NCBI RefSeq assembly: GCF_022682495.2
Contig: NC_071393.1
Location: forward strand, 101,111,010-101,175,009
Source of the DNA: Desmodus rotundus
Lineage: Eukaryota; Chordata; Mammalia; Chiroptera; Phyllostomidae
Length of the DNA stretch: 64,000 nt
Direction of reading: 5' to 3'
Within the stretch, counting starts at the first letter, position 1; every line of letters starts with the position of its first letter. Positions 38,400 through 51,667 of the stretch are shown piece by piece. The translations under genes and the position numbers were made by a program. The notes below the pieces were generated by a model, which worked only from the letters and a program-made list of their open reading frames with translations, had not been told where the DNA came from and did no database searches.

Positions 38400-40960
38400 A
38401 GGTCAGGCATTCCTTATGTCTATTATTTCATTTCAATCAAGGGCTATACACAGTTGGTGATAAAATCCTCTTAAAACTGATGATTCTACCAGTTTTTGCG
38501 ACCTAGCCTAGAGACGGTTACAATTCCGTTTTAGATAACCTCTTTTTGATGCACAAAGGAAAGGTAAGAAGATGTGATTAAAAATGTTTGTAAAAGTAAA
38601 AGAATAACCTTACTGCTGAGAGAAGCTGGGAAAGAGCCTATCTCTAACTTTTCTTGCCATTAAGTATACTCAGAGAATGAATGCCCCAGATACAAAGCCC
38701 AGGAGAGGAGAGGCTGCCTCTGCCGAAGCCAGGGCACTTGTTTGCAGGTCAGCTTACCTGATTTGCAGATCTCCAATCTTATCAGAATTGAACTACCTGG
38801 CTTATTCTATTTCTCCTTTGTTGATACCCAACCTGGCCTTTTTTTTTTTTTCCCCTTCCTTTTTTTTTTTTTTTTTTTTTTTTTAACTGAGAATGCCTAA
38901 AGCCTGGGGCAAGCTTCTGGGTGTTCTCAAGACTTAAATGCCACTGTTTAAAGAGTTAAAGATCTCTGTGGCTGCAGTAAAAGGATGATAAGAAATCACC
39001 CATTGGAGATGCTCCCCTTGTCCTTTACCAAAACAAGGTCTGAGAAACATGGAATGCATTCAACAGTTCAGGGAAACTCTACCGTGCAAAGCCAAAGATT
39101 AGTATTAAGTTTTTAAAGCTGGAGAAAGTTCTCATTGTAATAATTTATCTTCGAGAACAAGAGTTTATTTTTCATTTATCAAGAGCTTAACATTTCCCTC
39201 TTTGGAAAAATGCTTTGAGGGATACACTATACCCAGGAAAACACTCACTAACAACATATTTTTCTTTATCAGTTCAAGCTAAAAACTCCTAGTCGAGATT
39301 AACAACCATTTGCAGAGTGAGGGGAATCCCATTGAACTGGCTGTCCGGAAGATTTAAGCCTCATTGGCATCCCTAGTAATTGCTGCTGCAAGGGGTGAGG
39401 GGAAAATTGCCCCGATAGGTGTTTTAAAATAAAAGTAAAAAAATCTCCACAATATCCACTCTGCTGCCAGGAGGAATCACAACCTGTATGTCAGAGGAAG
39501 CCTCTTCAGATGAGGATGTGGAAACTCAGACAGCACGGAAAAAGGTGATCCAACTGACTTGAGCCCATCATCATTTTCAAATATGGTTCTAGTTATACTT
39601 CTTAGAAAAAGAAGGAGAAGAGGGAGCAGGGGAGAAGAGGTAGAAGAAGAAATACTCTTTTTAGTAAGTGTGGTCACAAAGTAAGGTACAGTTAAAATAT
39701 TTACATCCTAATGAAATAGAAGTTAGCTCTTGAAAGTCCTGAATTCCTCTCCCCTACCAAAGTCTCAAATTATAAGCTGGTTGACTCAAGGTTAAAACGA
39801 TGGAATTTTGGTAGAACTTGTTCTCTATATAAGAGATGGTTACTTTACCCAGAATTCTCTCTTTCCTAATTAAGAATGCTGACTCCTTTTTGATTTTGTG
39901 GTGTTTACCCAAATTTTAAATGAAAAACTTTTTTTCCTAGTGAAACTCACTATTGGTGATTGAAATGTTGGTGGACAGCAAAAAGCTCAGTGCAAAAACA
40001 TTTGAAAATGAAACACTCCCAACGCATAATCTTTCCCTCTGCAGTGCAAGATTTTCAAATAAGTGAAAAAAAAAGAAAAATGCACATGAGACCTTGCCTA
40101 AGAGAATGCATGTGCACAGGAATCTCCAGGCTGCAAAGTGCTGACATTTGACACCACTTTGAACCCCGAATGCAGCTGGTTTTGGACTGAATTCTCTCCC
40201 ACCTTGTTCTTGGCCTCTCACTCATCCCTCTGGCCAACAGCCTCAGTGCCTTAAGGGCAGCTCCCAAGGGGGAGATTGCAAGCAAGGCAGAGGCTGAGCT
40301 GGCATCCTCAGGGAACAATCCGTGTTCAATGGCAGCCATCAGATGGCAGTTCCTCAATGACTTCCAAAGAGGTCACTTGCTGAGTTGGTGGAGATTTTCT
40401 GTTGGTATGTAACTAGCTTCTGTGAGTTTGTAAATAGCTGTAATTAATTAAATCCCAGCCATGGTGCTTGGGGAGAGTGCCTTGTGTGATGGAACAACAC
40501 TACAGTGGTTGTTGTGGCTACTGTGGTGCGGTAGCTATGGAAGCATTAGGGTGTGGTGAGAGATTAGGCTGCCGCAAAGCCATTGTACCTTGCCAGATAG
40601 AATTATCCTTTGATGTACCTTGTGGTCTAAATTTTTTTTTCCCCTTTGATACTTTTAAAATTAAGATCCCATGTTAATCTCCAATTAATTCCAAGGTTAA
40701 GCTTCTATTTTAGCTCCTTGAATGGGTGGTGTTGGAATGCTTTTAGGGAAATGAAGCCAGAATAAAATATTTTCCAATTACATTAAACACCTTGTGGGCT
40801 GGTTATTAGGCAGTGCTGTATTGTGTGGGATTTTAAATCAGAATGCCATAATTTTAAATTAGAAATCATGGGAAGTCACAAACAGAGCACATAGGACAAC
40901 AGTGCTCCACATTTAAATGGTTGTACAAAAGAGAAAAGAGGAAGACTAGCAACTGCTATC
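38400..40960. promoter_or_regulatory. Repeat-poor segment, candidate noncoding regulatory DNA
   Basis: 2.5 kb with no recognised transposon other than T runs at 38839-38884, lying between two Ves SINEs. It contains homeodomain-type patches, such as tgtaattaattaaatccc near 40439 and ttccaattacattaaacac near 40773. About 25-27 kb upstream of BMP4. Conservation cannot be judged from one sequence. Confidence 0.3.
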
Positions 40961-40979
40961 AAAAATGAAGGTTCAACTT

Positions 40980-41150
40980 GCCCTGGCCAGGTGGCTCAGT
41001 TGGTTGGAGCATGGCCCCATGCACCAAAATCTTGCAGGTTCGATTCCCAGTTGGTCGGGGCACATACAGGAGGCAACCAAACCATGTTTCTCTTTCGATC
41101 TCTTTCTCTTGCTGTCTCTCTCTCTTTCTCTCTCCCCTCCCCCCACCCCC

Positions 41151-41185
<35 letters not shown>

Positions 41186-41217
41186 AAATTGAAAATATCC
41201 TCAGTTAGGATTTTTTA
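40980..41217 (+). mobile_element. Ves SINE
   Basis: gccctggccaggtggctcag head, ggttcgattcccagttggtc B-box region, and an expanded (TC)n tail at 41155-41184. Target duplications AAGGTTCAACTT (40968-40979) and AATGTTCAACTT (41218-41229), one mismatch. Confidence 0.95.
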
Positions 41218-41229
41218 AATGTTCAACTT

Positions 41230-42505
41230 AATAAAAAAAAAAAGAGAGAGAATCCTGAGTTGTGAAACTTAAAAGGATTACTATTGAGTATGAAACTGAG
41301 TATAGAAACTGAGGTGAGATGACCACCCTCTGGGAAATGTGAAGATGGAAGGAAAAAACAAAGAGAAGGAAACCTGTAGTTGACCAGAGCTCTTTCTAAA
41401 CTGCAATCTGCAGAGAAAATCAACCTCTACTCACGTGGGGCCCCTTACAGGCTGTGACAGAGGGTCAGGGACAGCTGACCTGGACTGGGTCCAGGCAAAA
41501 CTGTGAGGTTAGTTGGGACTTAATGAGTCACCTTGTTAGACCTCCCAGCAATTTTATCCCAGGTGTTTGCATCTGAGGCCAGAAGAAGGGTAATTCTTTA
41601 CGGTAAGAAAACAAACCTCTTCTGGTGACTTTTTAATTTCCATGGGACAGATTTGGGGGTGAAGCATTACAGTGACCATCAAAAGATGCCTGAGATTTGG
41701 CAAGCACTTGTCACAAATCTGTAAGAAAGTCATGATTTAAAATACTCTGACCCCTTATCTTCCTAAACACAGGAACACTTGTGAGACCGTGAGTCAGAGA
41801 TGTTGAACAAGAGGTGTCGCCATCCCTGTGGAAACCAGCCTTCTGAGCTAGCACTTCTCCTCTATCTCCAGGAAAGAGTGAACTTGTGTTTTTTAGCCAT
41901 CAGTTTCTGTTTCCTGTCATTTTCCTGGAAATTGGATGAAAGCAGATGATTACCTGTTTCTCTCTCCCATTCCTAATTAAGGGCCTGAGTCCATGTGATA
42001 ACATCTGGAAGGGTGCTTTACCACTATCAGTGGGTGGGGCCAGTGGAGGGGGGGCACTTGCCTGAGGGAGCCTGCAACTGTTTTCCTGGTTGCAACGTTT
42101 TTTTTCATATCACCTGATGCAAAAACTTCCTTTTGAGACTCCTGGTCTCCCAGGGAAGACACATTGTTAGTGAAACACATTGGGTTTGGCATCATCAAAA
42201 GATATGGGTTGGAGCAGCAGCTCTGCTACAGTAAAATGAGATGCTAGGTGTGTAGGCCAAAGAGCAAGAGAATAGGCTGTCTGCTCATTCCAGGTGTAAT
42301 TAGGTAAGATGACCCATCCTTATAAACACAGCCCTTCTTATGACACAGGAGCAACCCGGATGAGGACAGCCGGACTGCAGCTAGACTTCCATGTTTGAGT
42401 TCCCAAAGCCACAGAGCTCTCATTGGTCTCACTGGTCTCATTGGTTCAATGCTAAGATATTGGGTCAACCTATGCAGCCTTAGAAAGTATTAACAAGTCT
42501 TCAGA
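41230..42505. other. Intergenic, unique
   Basis: No gene or recognised repeat. A short poly(A)/GA run follows the SINE at 41232-41250. Confidence 0.5.
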
Positions 42506-42690
42506 AAATCATTACTCAAAGTGTGACTCACTATGGGTGGCCTCTTACTGATTTGCCTTCTACATGCAAATTCTTTGACTCTGCTCCAGACATGCTGAGT
42601 CAGAATTTCTAAAGGTGCAGAGGCCAGGAATTTCCATTTTAAACACTCCACGGCAGTTCTGACAGACCACTGTTAAGGTAAAAACCACTA
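42506..42690 (+). mobile_element. MER5-like hAT fragment (diverged)
   Basis: ctcaaagtgtgactcactat, catgctgagtcagaatttct and gcagaggccaggaatttcca follow MER5A order. Ends are not clear. Confidence 0.5.
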
Positions 42691-42785
42691 ATTTAGGGAC
42701 CGAACTCTGAAAACCACTCAGCACCAGTGATGTTGTAAACAAAACAGAAGCGATTGATGCAGTTTCCGAAGTAATTACTAGAAAA

Positions 42786-42945
42786 GTGTGTGTGCGCGTG
42801 TGTGTGAGTTGTGTGTCTGAGTGTTTGAGAGCATGTGTGTCAGAGAGAGATTGCATGTGTGTACATGTGTAAGTGCACATGTGAGTGAGAAAACTGTGTG
42901 TCTGGGTGTTTGGGAGTGTGTGTGTGCAAGCCTGGGTGTGTTTAC
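42786..42945. repeat. (TG)n imperfect repeat
   Basis: GT-rich low-complexity region with interruptions. It creates long chance ORFs on both strands. Confidence 0.8.
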
Positions 42946-43864
42946 AATGCAGGAGACGCACGACTCTCGGGCCAGTCCCTCTGAGTTCCTGGCAATACCA
43001 CCAACTGCTGCTGGTCTCCACGGCCTTGCTCAGGCTTCCACAGACAAAGCTAGGCACCCTTTTGTCAAATTTGACCCTTGTGAATTTAATGAACTGCGGA
43101 CTGAGGATCCACAGTAGAGTCTGTTGAAGCTTCCTTTAGCTCTCACTCACTTGCCCAGGTAAGCTGCACTGGCTTCTCAGGGGTCTCTGAGCTCACTACA
43201 GACTAAAATTGGTGGCCAGAATTTCTACAAGGTAGCAGGCTGCCCGGTCCATACTTTGTAAAGGATTATTTTTCCCTATTTGATCTCAGTAGGCTCCTTT
43301 CAACCACAATAATGTGCTTGCTTATGGTGTTGAATGTCTTTCATTCAAATACAAATGAGAGAAATAGTTCTGAGTCTGCCCGACAAATGGCAGCAAACTC
43401 TTTGCTAGCCCCTAGTCTCTTTTTCCTGAGTAGGCCCAGTCTTTGCATTTCACTTGAGTTCAGTGCAACTTAACAGTTATTCAGTACCAGCTAAGCTGCA
43501 GGCACAGCCTAGGTGCTATTCACGTTTGTGCGGTTGGGGGTGGGGGTGGTGTTCAGGGAGATAGATACGCAAAAACCTGTGCCTGCCTTCAAAGAGTTGC
43601 AACCACAGACAGTCCAGGGGAAGCTACACAAATGACTACACTCTACTCAAAATGTAATGAGTGCTAAACCAGTAGTTTACCCGAAGTTTAGAAAGGGGGA
43701 GGGATTATTGTCTTAGGAAGTTCAGGAAAGTACACTTGAGCAGGAAGGAGGGTAAACATCTGAACCTCGTTTCCTTGGGTTCCGAACTATGCCATACATA
43801 TTTTTAATTCTGTGATGGTGCTGGACTTAGACTTAGAATAACTAAAAATATACTGAACACTGGT
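42946..43864. other. Intergenic, unique
   Basis: No gene or recognised repeat family. Confidence 0.5.
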
Positions 43865-44065
43865 TACTATTGCATGTATATCCATTTAGTCTTCACAATA
43901 GCCTTGAGTAATAATAAACTGTTCTATCCCCATTTCTGAGATGAGGACATTGAGGCAACGAGAGATAAAGTAACAGACCCCCGAGGTCACACAGCCAGTA
44001 AACAAGCAGGACCAGTTTTGGGTCCCGGGCGGTCTCGCTCCAGAGCTGGACAGCCTAAACCCGTG
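43865..44065 (+). repeat. MIR SINE fragment
   Basis: agtcttcacaatagccttg, tctgagatgaggacattgag, gaggtcacacagccagtaaa. Confidence 0.8.
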
Positions 44066-44594
44066 CTGCACGAGCACACGTTTTATATTTTACACTACCA
44101 ACAACCTGCCTTATGTTTCATTTTTTCTGCCACATAAATATTTTTCTACTCAGCTTAGCATCCTTGTTATTTTTCTTCAACATTTCTATTGCTTGGTGAG
44201 AAGAATGACTCTGTAGTCATTTCTAAATGTCCCATTTTGCTTTTAATCTCAATATTTTATGAATAATCACAGAAGGCCCCACTTGAAGAATGCATGTCCT
44301 AAATGAGTTTTTCTCTCTGCTTCCACGTGATTGTCCCAGAGACCCACTGAGGAAGAGTCAAATGAGAAGGCCCACTGAAGACGGCCTGCTATGAATCTTT
44401 AAATCTAGATCTTCATGAGTGAAAATGATATAAATGTGTGCCTACGCGATTCTGTTTAAATATGACCACTGCCCCAACTGCTCCTATACCCTCCTTGGGC
44501 ACTCTTCATGGTATCGATTTCTGCCTAAGGAAAGCAAAGGTTCTCAGTCAGATCCTCTCAGACCTTTGTCTTACACACTCAGAAGTGCAAAGTT

Positions 44595-44815
44595 GCCACG
44601 ACCAGTGTGGCTCGGTTGGTTGGGTGTCATTCTGTGAAGCAAAAGGTCGCTGGTTTGATTCCCAATCAGGACCCATGTTTGGGTTGTGGGTTCAGCCCTA
44701 GTCAGGGCATATATGGGAAGCAACCAATCGATGTTTCTCTCTCACATCAATGTTTCTCTCCCTCCCTTTCCCTCTCTCTCTAAAAATAAATAAATAAAAT
44801 CTTTTTTTTAAAAAA
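44595..44815 (+). mobile_element. Ves SINE
   Basis: accagtgtggctcggttggt head, and repeated gtttctctctcacatcaatg near the tail. Target duplications AAGTGCAAAGTT (44583-44594) and AAGTATAAAGTT (44816-44827), two mismatches. Confidence 0.93.
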
Positions 44816-44914
44816 AAGTATAAAGTTAACAACCAGGTGGTAAGCACCTGCAGGGGGAAGCAGGTCATCATGGGCAGTGAGAGGCTTAGGAATCCGACAA
44901 AACAGGAGTCAAAT

Positions 44915-45090
44915 CCTGGCTTTGCCCCTTGCCAGCTGTGTGCCTCTTTAATCTCTCTGCCCCTCCATTCACACTGCTGTGAATGGAGATAAGAATTCAT
45001 CGACAGGGTTTCATTTTTTGAAGATTGAATAAAGTCATGTTTGTAAAATGCTTAGTATATAGTGCCTGCCATGTAGTAAGGAAACCCTAG
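44915..45090 (-). repeat. MIR SINE fragment
   Basis: Reversed MIR: ccagctgtgtgcctctttaa and taaaatgcttagtatatagt. Contains a perfect 10-bp stem-loop at 44964-44987. Confidence 0.65.
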
Positions 45091-45264
45091 TTATAATTTT
45101 TACAGTTTGATGATAATGGGGAAAGCACGGTATAGGATGTTTTGAGGGCTGAAGGGAAGAGCTCAGAACTGCGAGCTCTACTGCAGACTGTGCCATTTCC
45201 TTTGTGTTTCCACATCAGTAATTTCCAGGTGAGTTACTGCATCTATTAAACCAGAACATTTAGT

Positions 45265-45508
45265 AGTGCTGAGAACAATACTAAAGGGACCCACCCCAAT
45301 GTTCTCCACATGCAGTGCCCTCACCACAGTGCCCAACCACACCTACACCTTCATCCCCACATCTCATGGTGTGTCCTTCTCTGAGGGGCCCAAGGGCCTG
45401 GCTCCTGCTTGCGTTTCACTGGTGGGCCATGCCAACTTCCCCTATCCCACACTTAGTACCAGCTTCACACAAATGTGCTTCCGATTGCCCTTGAGATCTC
45501 CTCTTTGA
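45265..45508 (+). other. Unrecognised ORF-like block next to L1
   Basis: An 80-codon open frame beginning MLRTILKGPTPMFSTC, less AT-rich than its surroundings, that stops where L1 sequence begins. I do not recognise the protein. It could be a processed-pseudogene fragment or chance. No TATA box, splice sites or poly(A) tail are visible. Confidence 0.2.
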
Positions 45509-45509
45509 C

Positions 45510-46440
45510 CCACGGGTTTTTTAGAAATGTGCGGTGCGATTTCCAAATATCTGGGAATTTTCCAGATTGCTAGTCTAATCCATTATGGTGTAAGAACATA
45601 TTTTGTGTGATTTCTGTTCTTTCAACTTTGTTAAGGTTTGTTTCGTGGCTTAGGATATAGTGTATGTTGTTGAATGTTCGTGTGCACTTGAGAAGAATAT
45701 ATATTCCACTGCTGTTGAATGCGGTGGACTATAAAAGTCAGGGAGGTCAAGTTGCTGGATATGCTGTTTAGGATATTCTGCATATAAATCCTCATTCATT
45801 TTCTACCTATTTGTTTTGTACTTTATTGAGAGAGGAGTGTTGAAGTCTCAAATTATCATTGTGTACTTACCTATTTATTTACTTTTGTCGGTTTTTGCCT
45901 CCTGCATTTTGAAGCTCTGCTATTAGATACATGCTTATATATGTATTATTATGACTTCTCGGAAAATTGACTCCTTTATCACGATGTAATGTCCCTCTTT
46001 ATCTCTGATAATTTCTTATTCTGAAGTCTGCTTTCTTTGAAATCAGTACAGTTAATCAAGCTTTCCTTTAGCTAGCACTTCCATGTTGTATCTTCCATGT
46101 AAGGCGGGTTGCTTATAGATAGCATGTATTCGATCTAACGATCTCTGTCTTTTAACTGCTATGTTTACATCATCACATTCTGAGTTCTTGTTGGTATCAT
46201 TGGACTGAATTCTGCCATCTTCCTAGTTGTTTTCTCTCCAGTGTACAAGTTTTTTGTCCCTATGCCCTCCTTTTTGCCTCCCCTGGGTTTAATTGAGCAT
46301 TTTATGATTTCATTTTATCTCTTTTATTAGCTAATTATTTATCATTCTTTTTAAAAGATGTTTTAAGTGATTGACTAGAGTTCTAATGTACTTTTCAGTG
46401 ATACAAACTTTGATCATTTTGTATTTCCCAGGGATACGTT
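45510..46440 (-). mobile_element. L1 LINE fragment (ORF2 region, reversed)
   Basis: The plus strand shows the antisense of mammalian L1 ORF2: tcttcaacttt-like, cttgagaagaatatatattc, gtctcaaattatcattgtgt, tctctgataatttcttattc. 5'- and 3'-truncated; the frames are broken. Confidence 0.8.
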
Positions 46441-49400
46441 GGGAAAGGGCTATAGTTTTGTTCTCTTCTGAGATAAACTTTGAGATAGTTTGGGTAAAAT
46501 AGCTTGAATATAAATAGAATGTTGAAGAATGGAATAGCATTTACATTTGAATAAAATTTTTCAATATGTATTTCATTTGTTACCAATGAACTCACACATT
46601 TTTTTAACATAGGAAAATTAAATCTGGATGAACAAATATACTATTCTGTATTTTTATGCAATAAAAATTGTGCAAAAAGAAAAATGCCGTGAAGCTTTAA
46701 ATTGTTCAGCTTAATTCTTCTGAAAAAAAAAATGAAGCCAGAAATTACTGAATTTTACTCACTGAGAAAATCCTAGAGAGTTTTTTGTCTCTTAGAGAGA
46801 AGCAGTTCGTGTTTTTGTTTTGGGACCACAGCCCCTCTGAGAAGCTGAAGAACCATACCCTAGGAAAACACACACACTCATCTACACACCAAATTTTGCA
46901 CATAATTTCAGGAATTCACTGACTCCTTAAGAGTCTTAACATCCTTTTTAGGAACACCTGACCTAGAATAAGTAGTGAATGCTGTCAACAAGTATGTTGA
47001 TGTACCCATATATCTTGGTATGTAGGCCAAGTAGCAGAAGTATCAGGTTTGACTTGAGCTCCATGAGCAGGGCAATGGAAACTCTTGTCCTCTGCTTATT
47101 GTTTAAACAGCACTAGGTCCAGGTCACGCCTGGGTCTAGCTCTTAGGTTCGTCGTCTGCTCAGTCCTGCACCCTAGTGTGACAGCGATGCAGCCTCCACA
47201 ATAGCAAAGGAAGCTCAGTGAGAACCAGCGGGCTATTCTCAATGGCCGGCACCACCTAGAATGTGTTTTTCTCCTTTTATGCTAAAGGGAAAGTCCTCCC
47301 AGCCACAACAACGCCTTAAATTGTGCCTACCAACACCAACACAACTTTGTTCACGAGAAAATTTTCACACTAAAATAAAAAAACTATCTTTGGAGAAAGA
47401 GAGATAAGTTTCAAACAACACTTGTTTATATATGGTTTTTTTTAAGTCTCCAATTTATATTTCAAAAAGTCAGGTACTCACAAAGCATTTAATGACAATA
47501 AATCCTCCAAAATTGACCAACGACACTTCCCTCATCCTTTGGCCAGGTTCTGAACTCTCCCTCCAATTGTGATGCCCTCCTGAGTCAATCAGAGCCCAGT
47601 TATTTGACTCCTGTCCATAACACTTCTATAAGCAGGTAATACCATTGACTTTACTCGTTTCTTTAGTAACGTACTTCCCATTGTCTTGTATTTCATTTTT
47701 TCCTTCCATGTATTCATCTCTTTTAATGACCCAGTAAAATCCACATATCTTCAAGATATTTATGTCATTGACAAAGGAATACCTCTTTCTTCCTCATTGA
47801 TATAATGTCATAAAGAAGTCTTTTTAAATGCTTTCAATTAAAAGGTGATGAATCATATTTTTAAATATTTATTAATATGTTGACTTTCCAATTGGTGAAA
47901 ATAATGGGGTGTTTACATTAACTAGATTGAATGGTACCCTGTGGAAAGAATCATTTAAGGGGCTGGTTGATGCGTGGCCCGGAAGTCTACTCTGCTGCCT
48001 GAGAAGCTGCCTTGGATTTAGCAGAGCCCACATTCTACACGAGACTCATCATGAGACTTTTCATGCTTGTGTTTCTCTTAGCAAATTGGATTTCTATTAT
48101 TTCTAAAGCTTCCACATCCTTGGACAAAATGTACCATATAAACATTACCTTTAATCTTGCATACAGGTGCATGGAAACCAAAGAAGTCATATTTGTGATG
48201 AAAAAAAAAAACCTCTTCCAAATTTCCTAAATAAAAATGTTTGAGAAAACTTCATTTCCTAGACTACGTTAAAGGAATCCCAAAGGAACAAAAAGGCATT
48301 TCCTTTTGTCCGCTTGTGTCTTTTTCACGGTCTTTGAAAAGAGAACAGAATGTCGGGACTTTGGCATTTCCAAGGGAACATTCTCAGGTACTCTAACCGG
48401 ATCGTTTTAATTCCTCTTTATTCTTCGTAATAGTTTATACTCTATAAAAGATAAGCTTCCCTTTCCACTATCAATTTTTCTTTTCCGCTTGATAAACAAG
48501 GATAGTTTTTAACGTGTTCCCACAGAAGCTAAAGTGAACTCAGATCAATTTCAGGGACTTCCTCATCTACATGTCATCCTCATTAACGATACCCTCAAAA
48601 ACACCACCCAACAGAGCTCATCTGTTCACCTCCACCTCCTCTTCTGTCTTGAGCATCCTCTCTGAACAGTAGCCCTTTTTCAATGACTTGGCAACACTAG
48701 TGAGACTTGAGTTTTCTCTTAGCGATAAGAAAAAAAATACATTACTGCTTTGATCCTGTTGTCCTGAATAAAATCAGAACTAGGAAGCAAACAAACATTT
48801 AAAAACCGATCCATGACTTTTTCCTTCCCGTACATGCTTCAGTTCTCACCCTAAAATGAGGTGTTGCATGAAACTTCGGACGTTCCAAATTTTCCAAAAT
48901 TGCGTGCTATGATGTTATAATGAGATTCTTTCTCAATGGGGCACCTCATACGCTGACGTTAGGGTAAAGTAGGCTACTCAGGAGATGCTAGCCACCCATG
49001 TGTTAGCCATTGATATTAACCACTGACAACCACGCAGTGCTTGCTGCTCTGAATATATCCAAGCCATAAGTGGCTGCTGTTCCCATTCAGACTCATGTGT
49101 CCAACAGCTCTGCCAACGGCAGCAAGTTCAAAGAAAGCTCTCCTTTTTCTGTAGCACCGCCACTAGAAGCCCCTCATTTCTTGCATATTCAAGAATCACA
49201 GTATAAAGGGAACTAGAGGGAGGAGAAGACAAAAGGGGAGACACACCTTCCTAGAGACACAGAATTCAAAGAAGGAGCACAATTAAAATCCTCAGTTGAG
49301 GTAAAAGAAGCTTTTGTAGGTGAGTGAAGAACAAAGGTCAGAAGGGGAAAATCTGGCCATTGTCTACCCTCTTATAATTTGGGGGATAGAGTGGGGGAGG

Positions 49401-49720
49401 GTTGTTCATCATCTTCTTGACTTGCACATGTTCCTCATCAATTAAAAAAGTCGTGGCCTGAGAGAAGTGTAAGTATTTTTTATGCTGTCAGATGTATCCA
49501 TCTTTTCTTCCTTTATGGTGTCTGCGCTGTGTCCTGTTTAGACAGGCTGAGTTTATTTTATTTATTCCATGATTATAAATAAGTTTTATAAATATTCGAT
49601 TCTGCTGTTTGACTTTTAAATATTTAACCCATTTTTAATTGAGTTTGTGAAGCTGGAAAACTTATCTTCCTTAATGTAATTTTGTTTCAATGCAAATTCT
49701 GTGCAGTTCACACTTGGATC
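46441..49720. other. Intergenic, mostly unique
   Basis: More than 3 kb without a gene. AT-rich; A runs near 46723 and 48200. I recognise no repeat family with confidence. Short ORFs at 47909-48230 look like chance. Confidence 0.45.
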
Positions 49721-49724
49721 GATC

Positions 49725-50000
49725 AATCACTGACTATTAAGGACCTACTATGAGCCAAGGCACTGAGGACCCAAAAGAAATGTAAGATAAGGTGGTTGAT
49801 TTCAAAGAAGTTACCCTATAGTTGGGGGAAACGAACACCCTAAGACAGTTCTAGAACCAGGCAGCATATAATTAAGTACCTAATACCGAGGCCCTGCCTA
49901 GAACTGCTGTGGTTGCTCAGAGGAAAGAGCAACCTGCCTGGCCGGCAGTTGGTAGGGGAGACTTTACAGACAAGTTGGGGCTTGAGTTGGATATGTATTT
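49725..50000 (-). mobile_element. L2 LINE fragment
   Basis: Reversed L2-like: gacctactatgagccaaggc, aaagaagttaccctatagtt, ggagactttacagacaag. Confidence 0.5.
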
Positions 50001-50648
50001 CCCCTAAAACAGAAAGGTACAGGCTCTGTGTGTGTGTGGAGGAGGGTAGTTTTCACAAAACAATCCATCTGTTGGGAAAACATACCCGACACAGACTCAA
50101 CAGGATTTAGGCGCTTACTTGCAGATTTGAGACAGGGTTGTAGAGCTAGGAGTGGCAGAGTGGCAAGGGCAGTGATGGGAAATAAGTGCCCCAGAGAGTG
50201 ACGTTGGTCTGGGAGTCCTACCTTCTGCTCACCGCCCAGACATCTGCTAGACCCTCCTGCCCACCCTGTAAAGTATCCCTGGGGTTTTGCCAACCCTGAT
50301 TCTGCCAGAGAGTTCTGCCAAGTGTAGGTGGGCGTCCCTGGAGGGCCTCTTGCCCTAAGCAACTGGCTGCTACCTCCCTTCTCTTACCACTTGAAAGAGC
50401 TAGCACCCCTCTAACTTTTACCCAGCCAGACACATCCTCAGGTAAGCAAAGAGCAGGGAACACCACCTTAGTAAATCATTTCTACAAGTCTGATGCGGCT
50501 GTGGGAATTAACGTTGGCTCAGACTTTGCAGGGATTGGGGAGACAGGGTCAGGTGGTTACTTACCAATCTGTTTCAAAAGTCTTGGATTTTTACATAATC
50601 TTTGATCCTACCATTCAATTCCAAGGAACTTCCTATTTATTAATTTAA
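50001..50648. other. Intergenic, unique
   Basis: GC-moderate, no recognised gene; the 132-aa minus-strand ORF at 49964-50362 has no recognisable domain. Confidence 0.5.
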
Positions 50649-50649
50649 T

Positions 50650-50850
50650 CAAAGCATACATTGTTTACTATATGGCGGGCAATGTTTTAACTGCTTAAAA
50701 TTTTAATTTTCATAACAATCCCATGAAATAGGCACTATTATTTTATAGGCGAGAAAAATGAGACACAGAGAGGTTAAGTAACTTGCTTGTGGCACAGCCA
50801 GCATTTCGTATCACACTCTCTGACTCTGGAGTCCTTGGAGTTAACTACAC
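50650..50850 (+). repeat. MIR SINE fragment
   Basis: ttttcataacaatcccatga, acacagagaggttaagtaac, tctgactctggagtcc: strong MIR pattern. Confidence 0.85.
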
Positions 50851-50863
50851 ACTACACTGCCTC

Positions 50864-51330
50864 TGATGGTTAATTTTAATGTCTACTTGTCTGGCCATGA
50901 GGTGCCCAGATTGAACAGTTTTGGGGAATGTCCATGAGGGTATTTCTGGATGAGATTAGCATTTGAACTAGTGGTCTCAGTAAAGTAGTGGGCCCTCCCC
51001 AGTGTGGGTGGGCATCATCCAGGCTGCTGAGGGCCTGAATGGAACAAAACGTAGAGGAAGGAGGACTCTGGCCCCCCCACCCCCACTCCCACCCCATGTT
51101 TCTTCTGTCTCACTAACTGATTGAACATTACTCATCTTCTCTTGCCCTTGAAATGAGACTTATGCCACCAGCTCCCCTCGTTCTCCAATCTTTAGAGACC
51201 ACACTGGCTTTCCTGAGTCTCCAGCTTGCTGATGGTAGTTGTGGAACTTCTCAGCCTCCATAGTTGTGTGAGCCATTTCCTCATACTGAATCTCTCTGTC
51301 TGTTTCTCTCTACATATATGTATGTGCATC
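50864..51330 (+). mobile_element. MLT2-type (ERVL) LTR, 3' end displaced
   Basis: tgatggttaattttaatgtc start; tggatgagattagcatttga; gtgtgggtgggcatcatcca; ttgtgtgagccatttcctca. The usual 3' end (gtttctctggagagccctga) is about 1 kb further on at 52340-52362, pushed away by the foldback/mariner material. Confidence 0.8.
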
Positions 51331-51551
51331 CATGCTGACTGAGTGGGCTCAGTCAGGGCTCTCCAGAGAAACAGAACCAATAAGGGATTAGATTAGAGTG
51401 TAGTATAGTATGTTCTATTGTATATAGTATGTATGGCATGTAATGTGCATAACACAATCTCCTTTTGGAGATGCATATACAAGGGGAGACCCCCCAAAAT
51501 GGAATTTATTTATTAAAAATTTGTGTATCTTTACACATTTAAACTTCAGTC

Positions 51552-51552
<1 letters not shown>

Positions 51553-51582
<30 letters not shown>

Positions 51583-51612
51583 CAGAGAGACAGAGAGAGA
51601 CAGAGACAGATC
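51553..51612. repeat. (AT)n(GA)n microsatellite
   Basis: A TA run followed by GA/GACA repeats between the foldback left arm and the mariner remnant. Confidence 0.85.
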
Positions 51613-51667
51613 CAATAAGAGATTATATTATAAATATTTCATATTATAGATGCATTATATATACTAG

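Noticed and set aside
42560..43057. 165-aa minus-strand ORF rich in His/Thr/Cys
   Set aside because: Translation of a (TG)n repeat and a MER5-like element.
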